The notes beneath the pieces were generated by a model. The model searched no databases. It was not told the origin of the DNA and was given only the letters and a program-made list of their open reading frames with translations. The position numbers and the translations under genes were made by a program. Shown piece by piece: positions 60,509-64,000 of a stretch of DNA of 64,000 nucleotides. Origin of the DNA: Kitasatospora aureofaciens (lineage in GTDB: Bacteria > Actinomycetota > Actinomycetes > Streptomycetales > Streptomycetaceae); NCBI GenBank assembly GCA_000720845.1, contig JODU01000015.1:62001-126000 (forward strand). Direction: 5' to 3'. How positions within the stretch are numbered: the stretch's first letter is position 1; each line of letters starts with the position of its first letter.

Positions 60509-60985
60509 ATGACAGACCAGCAGGTACGCATCGTCTCGCTCGGCGACATCGCGCCGAACCGCCGCCGCGGCGGAGACCTCCGCGCCCTTCTCACGCCCAC
60601 CACCGCCGGGTCGACCAGCGGTTTCATGGGCGTGGCCATCGTGCAGCCCGGCGACCGCATCGCCGAGCACTACCACCCGTACTCCGAGGAGTTCGTGTAC
60701 GTCACGGAGGGCACCCTGGAGGTGGACCTGGACGGGGTGCCGCACTCGCTCGCCACCGGCCAGGGGCTGCTGATCCCGCAGGACATGCGCCACCGCTTCC
60801 GCAACGCGGGGGACGTCGAGGCGCGGCTGGTGTTCCACCTGGGGCCGCTGGCCCCGCGCCCGGAACTGGGCCACGTCGACACCGAGGACGCCGAGGGCAA
60901 CGCGCTCCCCTGCGACGGAGCGCACGCGCACGCGGGCGGCGCCGGGCACGAGCGTCCCGCCACGGCGGCCGAGGTGGTGTCATGA
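60509..60985 (+). CDS. whiE-ORFII: WhiE ORFII: cupin protein
   Basis: 158 residues from ATG at 60509 behind CGGAG. Single cupin barrel: GDRIAEHYHPYSEEFVYVTEGTLEVDLDG and LLIPQDMRHRFRNAGDVEARLVFHLGPL, with the His/His/Glu/His metal ligands. Such cupins accompany aromatic PKS clusters and are thought to aid cyclisation or oxidation. Its stop overlaps the KS-alpha start by ATGA. Confidence 0.9.
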   Translation: MTDQQVRIVSLGDIAPNRRRGGDLRALLTPTTAGSTSGFMGVAIVQPGDRIAEHYHPYSEEFVYVTEGTLEVDLDGVPHSLATGQGLLIPQDMRHRFRNAGDVEARLVFHLGPLAPRPELGHVDTEDAEGNALPCDGAHAHAGGAGHERPATAAEVVS

Positions 60986-62253
60986 CCCGGCGCCGGGTCG
61001 CCGTCACGGGCATAGGCGTCGTCGCCCCGGGCGGGATCGGCGTGCCCCAGTTCTGGGGCCTGCTGTCCGAAGGCCGTACGGCGACGCGCCGCATCTCCCT
61101 GTTCGACCCGGCCGGGCTGCGTTCGCAGATCGCCGCCGAGTGCGACTTCGAGCCGTCCGACCACGGGCTCGGCCTCGCCACCGCCCAGCGCTGCGACCGG
61201 TACGTGCAGTTCGCGCTGGTGGCCGCCTCGGAGGCGGTCCGGGACGCGAACCTCGACATGAACCGCGAGGACCCCTGGCGGGCCGGTGCCACCCTCGGCA
61301 CGGCCGTCGGCGGCACCACCCGGCTCGAACACGACTACGTCCTGGTCAGCGAGCGCGGCACCCGCTGGGACGTCGACGACCGGCGGGCCGAGCCGCACCT
61401 GGAGCGCGCGTTCACCCCCGCCACCCTCTCCTCCGCGGTCGCCGAGGAGTTCGGGGTGCGCGGGCCGGTGCAGACGGTCTCCACCGGGTGCACCTCCGGC
61501 CTCGACGCCGTCGGGTACGCCTACCACGCGGTCGCCGAGGGACGCGTCGACGTGTGCCTGGCGGGTGCGGCGGACTCGCCGATATCGCCGATCACCATGG
61601 CCTGCTTCGACGCCATCAAGGCGACCTCGCCGAACAACGACGACCCCGCGCACGCCTCCCGCCCCTTCGACGCCGACCGCAACGGCTTCGTGATGGGCGA
61701 GGGCGCGGCGGTGCTGGTCCTGGAGGACCTGGAGCACGCCCGGGCCCGGGGCGCGGACGTGTACTGCGAGATCTCCGGCTACGCCACCTTCGGCAACGCC
61801 TACCACATGACCGGGCTCACCAAGGAGGGCCTGGAGATGGCGCGGGCCATCGACACGGCGCTGGACATGGCCCGCCTCGACGGCTCCGCGATCGACTACG
61901 TCAACGCGCACGGCTCCGGCACCCAGCAGAACGACCGGCACGAGACCGCGGCCGTCAAGCGCTCACTGGGCGAGCACGCCTACGCGACGCCGATGAGTTC
62001 CATCAAGTCCATGGTGGGCCACTCGCTCGGCGCGATCGGCTCGATCGAACTGGCCGCGTGCGTGCTGGCGATGGCCCACCAGGTGGTGCCGCCCACGGCC
62101 AACTACACCACCCCCGACCCCGAGTGCGACCTGGACTACGTGCCGCGCGAGGCACGCGAGCGGACGCTGCGGCACGTGCTGTCGGTGGGCAGCGGCTTCG
62201 GCGGTTTCCAGTCCGCGGTCGTACTCAGCGGCAGTGAAGGAGGGTTGCGATGA
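60982..62253 (+). CDS. whiE-ORFIII: WhiE ORFIII: ketosynthase alpha (type II PKS)
   Basis: 423 residues. Catalytic Cys170 in VSTGCTSGLDAVGYA, with His in VNAHGSGTQQNDRHE and in SIKSMVGHSLGAIG. It forms the heterodimer with KS-beta that extends malonyl units on the ACP. The start overlaps ORFII and the end overlaps KS-beta, each by ATGA. Confidence 0.97.
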   Translation: MTRRRVAVTGIGVVAPGGIGVPQFWGLLSEGRTATRRISLFDPAGLRSQIAAECDFEPSDHGLGLATAQRCDRYVQFALVAASEAVRDANLDMNREDPWRAGATLGTAVGGTTRLEHDYVLVSERGTRWDVDDRRAEPHLERAFTPATLSSAVAEEFGVRGPVQTVSTGCTSGLDAVGYAYHAVAEGRVDVCLAGAADSPISPITMACFDAIKATSPNNDDPAHASRPFDADRNGFVMGEGAAVLVLEDLEHARARGADVYCEISGYATFGNAYHMTGLTKEGLEMARAIDTALDMARLDGSAIDYVNAHGSGTQQNDRHETAAVKRSLGEHAYATPMSSIKSMVGHSLGAIGSIELAACVLAMAHQVVPPTANYTTPDPECDLDYVPREARERTLRHVLSVGSGFGGFQSAVVLSGSEGGLR

Positions 62254-63524
62254 GCGGACCACGACGGACCGGCACCGGCGCCGGAAGCCGGCGGGCGGTC
62301 GTCACCGGGCTCGGTGTGGTGTCGCCCCACGGCACCGGTGCCGAGGCGCACTGGAAGGCGGTCGCCGACGGCACCAGCAGCCTCGGGCCCGTCACCCGGG
62401 AGGGCTGCGCGGACCTGCCGCTGCGGGTCGCGGGCGAGGTGCGCGGCTTCGACGCCGCCGAGACGGTCGAGGACCGCTTCCTCGTCCAGACCGACCGGTT
62501 CACGCACTTCGCGCTGTCCGCCACTCAGCACGCGCTGGCCGACGCCCGGTTCGGCCGGGCCGACGTCTCCTCGCCGTACTCGGTCGGCGTGGTCACCGCG
62601 GCGGGTTCGGGCGGCGGCGAGTTCGGACAGCGGGAGCTGCAGAATCTGTGGGGCCAGGGCTCGCGTCATGTCGGCCCCTACCAGTCGATCGCCTGGTTCT
62701 ACGCGGCCAGCACCGGCCAGGTCTCCATACGCAACGGCTTCAAGGGTCCCTGCGGGGTCGTCGCGGCCGACGAGGCGGGCGGCCTGGACGCCCTGGCGCA
62801 CGCGGCGCTGGCCGTGCGCAACGGCACCGACACGGTGGTCTGCGGCGCGACGGAGGCGCCGCTGGCCCCGTACTCGATCGTCTGCCAGCTGGGCTACCCC
62901 GAGCTGAGCCGGTCCGCCGAACCCGACCGTGCCTACCGCCCGTTCACCGAAGCGGCCTGCGGGTTCGCGCCGGCCGAGGGCGGTGCCGTACTCGTCGTGG
63001 AGGACGAGGCGGCGGCCCGGGAGCGCGGGGCGGACGTGCGGGCGACGGTGGCCGGGCACGCGGCGACCTTCACCGGGCCCGGCCGCTGGGCCGAGTCCCG
63101 GGAAGGGCTGGCCCGCGCCATCCGGGGCGCCCTGGCCGAGGCGGGCTGCCGGCCCGAGGACGTCGACGTGGTCTTCGCGGACGCCCTCGGGGTCCCGGAG
63201 GCCGACCGGGCCGAGGCACTGGCCCTGGCCGACGCGCTGGGCCCGCACGCCGCGCGGGTGCCGGTCACCGCGCCCAAGACCGGGACCGGGCGGGCGTACT
63301 GCGCGGCGCCGGTGCTGGACGTGGCGACGGCGGTGCTCGCGATGGAGCACGGGCTGGTCCCGCCGACCCCGCACGTCTTCGAGGTGTGCCACGACCTGGA
63401 CCTGGTGACCGGGCGGGCCCGCCCCGCCGAGCCGCGCACCGCACTGGTCCTCGCGCGCGGCCTCATGGGATCGAACTCGGCGCTCGTCCTTCGACGGGGC
63501 GCCGTGCCGGCCGAGGGCCGCTGA
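62250..63524 (+). CDS. whiE-ORFIV: WhiE ORFIV: ketosynthase beta / chain-length factor
   Basis: 424 residues. Same fold as KS-alpha but the nucleophile region reads GPCGVVAADEAGGLDA, so Cys is replaced by Glu175. Most chain-length factors of antibiotic clusters have Gln here. It sets chain length in the KS dimer and supplies acetyl primer by malonyl-ACP decarboxylation in related systems. The ATGA overlap with KS-alpha favours equal synthesis. Confidence 0.96.
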   Translation: MSGPRRTGTGAGSRRAVVTGLGVVSPHGTGAEAHWKAVADGTSSLGPVTREGCADLPLRVAGEVRGFDAAETVEDRFLVQTDRFTHFALSATQHALADARFGRADVSSPYSVGVVTAAGSGGGEFGQRELQNLWGQGSRHVGPYQSIAWFYAASTGQVSIRNGFKGPCGVVAADEAGGLDALAHAALAVRNGTDTVVCGATEAPLAPYSIVCQLGYPELSRSAEPDRAYRPFTEAACGFAPAEGGAVLVVEDEAAARERGADVRATVAGHAATFTGPGRWAESREGLARAIRGALAEAGCRPEDVDVVFADALGVPEADRAEALALADALGPHAARVPVTAPKTGTGRAYCAAPVLDVATAVLAMEHGLVPPTPHVFEVCHDLDLVTGRARPAEPRTALVLARGLMGSNSALVLRRGAVPAEGR

Positions 63525-63607
63525 CCCAGGGCCACCGGCGGACGACCTACGACCACGGCCACGGAGGACATCCGTGGCCGGCCAATCCCCAGTCAAGGAG
63601 GACACCC

Positions 63608-63877
63608 ATGACCGACCAGCTGGACTACCAGGTGACCATCGAGGAGCTGTCGGCGCTGATGAAGCGCACCGCCGGCGTGCACGTCGACCCGATCACCCTC
63701 CAGCAGCAGGCCGACGACGGTTTCGACACCTTCGGCCTGGACTCCCTCGGCCTGCTGGGCATCGTGGCCGAGCTGGAGAAGCGGTACGGACTCGGCCTGC
63801 CCGAGCAGGCCGAGCGCTGCAAGACGCCCGCGGATTTCCTCGCGCTGGTCAACGGCGCCCTCAAGACGGGAGTGTGA
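63608..63877 (+). CDS. whiE-ORFV: WhiE ORFV: acyl carrier protein
   Basis: 89 residues from ATG at 63608 behind AAGGAGGA. The phosphopantetheine Ser lies in DTFGLDSLGLLGIVAELEKRYG. It carries the growing polyketide as a thioester. The 83-bp gap after KS-beta contains no gene. Confidence 0.97.
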   Translation: MTDQLDYQVTIEELSALMKRTAGVHVDPITLQQQADDGFDTFGLDSLGLLGIVAELEKRYGLGLPEQAERCKTPADFLALVNGALKTGV

Positions 63878-63878
63878 C

Positions 63879-64000
63879 ATGGCAGGGCACACCGACAACG
63901 AGATCACCATCGCCGCCCCGATGGAGCTGGTCTGGGACATGACCAACGACATCGAGAACTGGCCCCGGCTGTTCAGCGAGTACGCCTCCGTCGAGGTGCT
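63879..64000 (+). CDS. whiE-ORFVI: WhiE ORFVI: aromatase/cyclase (cut by window end)
   Basis: The first 40 codons from ATG at 63879, one base after the ACP stop. MAGHTDNEITIAAPMELVWD and MTNDIENWPRLFSEYASVEV are the start of a START/Bet v1-like polyketide cyclase (TcmN/WhiE ORFVI type) that controls first-ring closure. The rest lies beyond the window. Confidence 0.92.
   Translation, partial: MAGHTDNEITIAAPMELVWDMTNDIENWPRLFSEYASVEV

Overview
The window is high-GC DNA from a Streptomyces chromosome. GTG and TTG starts are common, gene order is tightly conserved, and three signature loci are present: a complete atp operon, the hom-thrC-thrB/lysA block, and a whiE spore-pigment cluster. The gene order closely matches what I recall of the S. 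coelicolor region from the atp operon to whiE. Gene names come from protein motifs plus that synteny; no database search was run.

Layout. 1-9.0 kb: 3' part of a 3-hydroxyacyl-CoA dehydrogenase, a TetR/ABC exporter set, cobalamin adenosyltransferase, two coupled small membrane proteins, a NarL-type two-component system, a secreted chitinase with paired dre-like operators, and a DUF2550-like protein. 9.0-23.9 kb (all minus strand): rpmE-prfA-prmC-sua5-phosphatase-glyA-wecA-like-atpIBEFHAGDC. A Rex-like site lies ahead of atpI. The phosphatase-like protein lacks its nucleophilic cysteine. 24-36.9 kb (minus): a LytR-CpsA-Psr protein, a secreted trypsin with FG-GAP-like repeats, rho, thrB, thrC, hom, lysA, the synthetase-like nrtL and a receiver-only response regulator.

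37.0-54.0 kb: tRNA-Arg(CCG) followed by a 16.9-kb actinomycete integrative and conjugative element (AICE). It is bounded by a perfect 45-bp repeat of the tRNA 3' end. Its backbone (int, xis, RepSA-type initiator, small transfer proteins, FtsK/TraB translocase, SCO3933-type protein, divergent GntR repressor) is intact. Twin palindromes sit between the repressor and the transfer operon. The cargo is visibly lower in GC. Its core is an overlapping gene pair, a HEPN-domain protein and a P-loop ATPase, which is my best candidate for an undescribed (possibly anti-phage) system. The cargo also holds a primase/polymerase-like operon with two tandem paralogues, an HTH/TPR regulator and an APH-type kinase. 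Just outside attR is a truncated second integrase, evidence for an older element at the same tRNA.

54.7-64 kb: nitroreductase and an Lrp/AsnC regulator (divergent), a patatin-like lipase, then the divergent whiE locus. The ORFVIII hydroxylase reads leftward and ORFI, ORFII, KS-alpha, KS-beta, ACP and a cyclase (cut by the window end) read rightward. KS-alpha, KS-beta and ACP build a poly-beta-keto chain, the cyclase folds it, and the hydroxylase, cupin and SchA/CurD-like proteins tailor it into the grey spore pigment.
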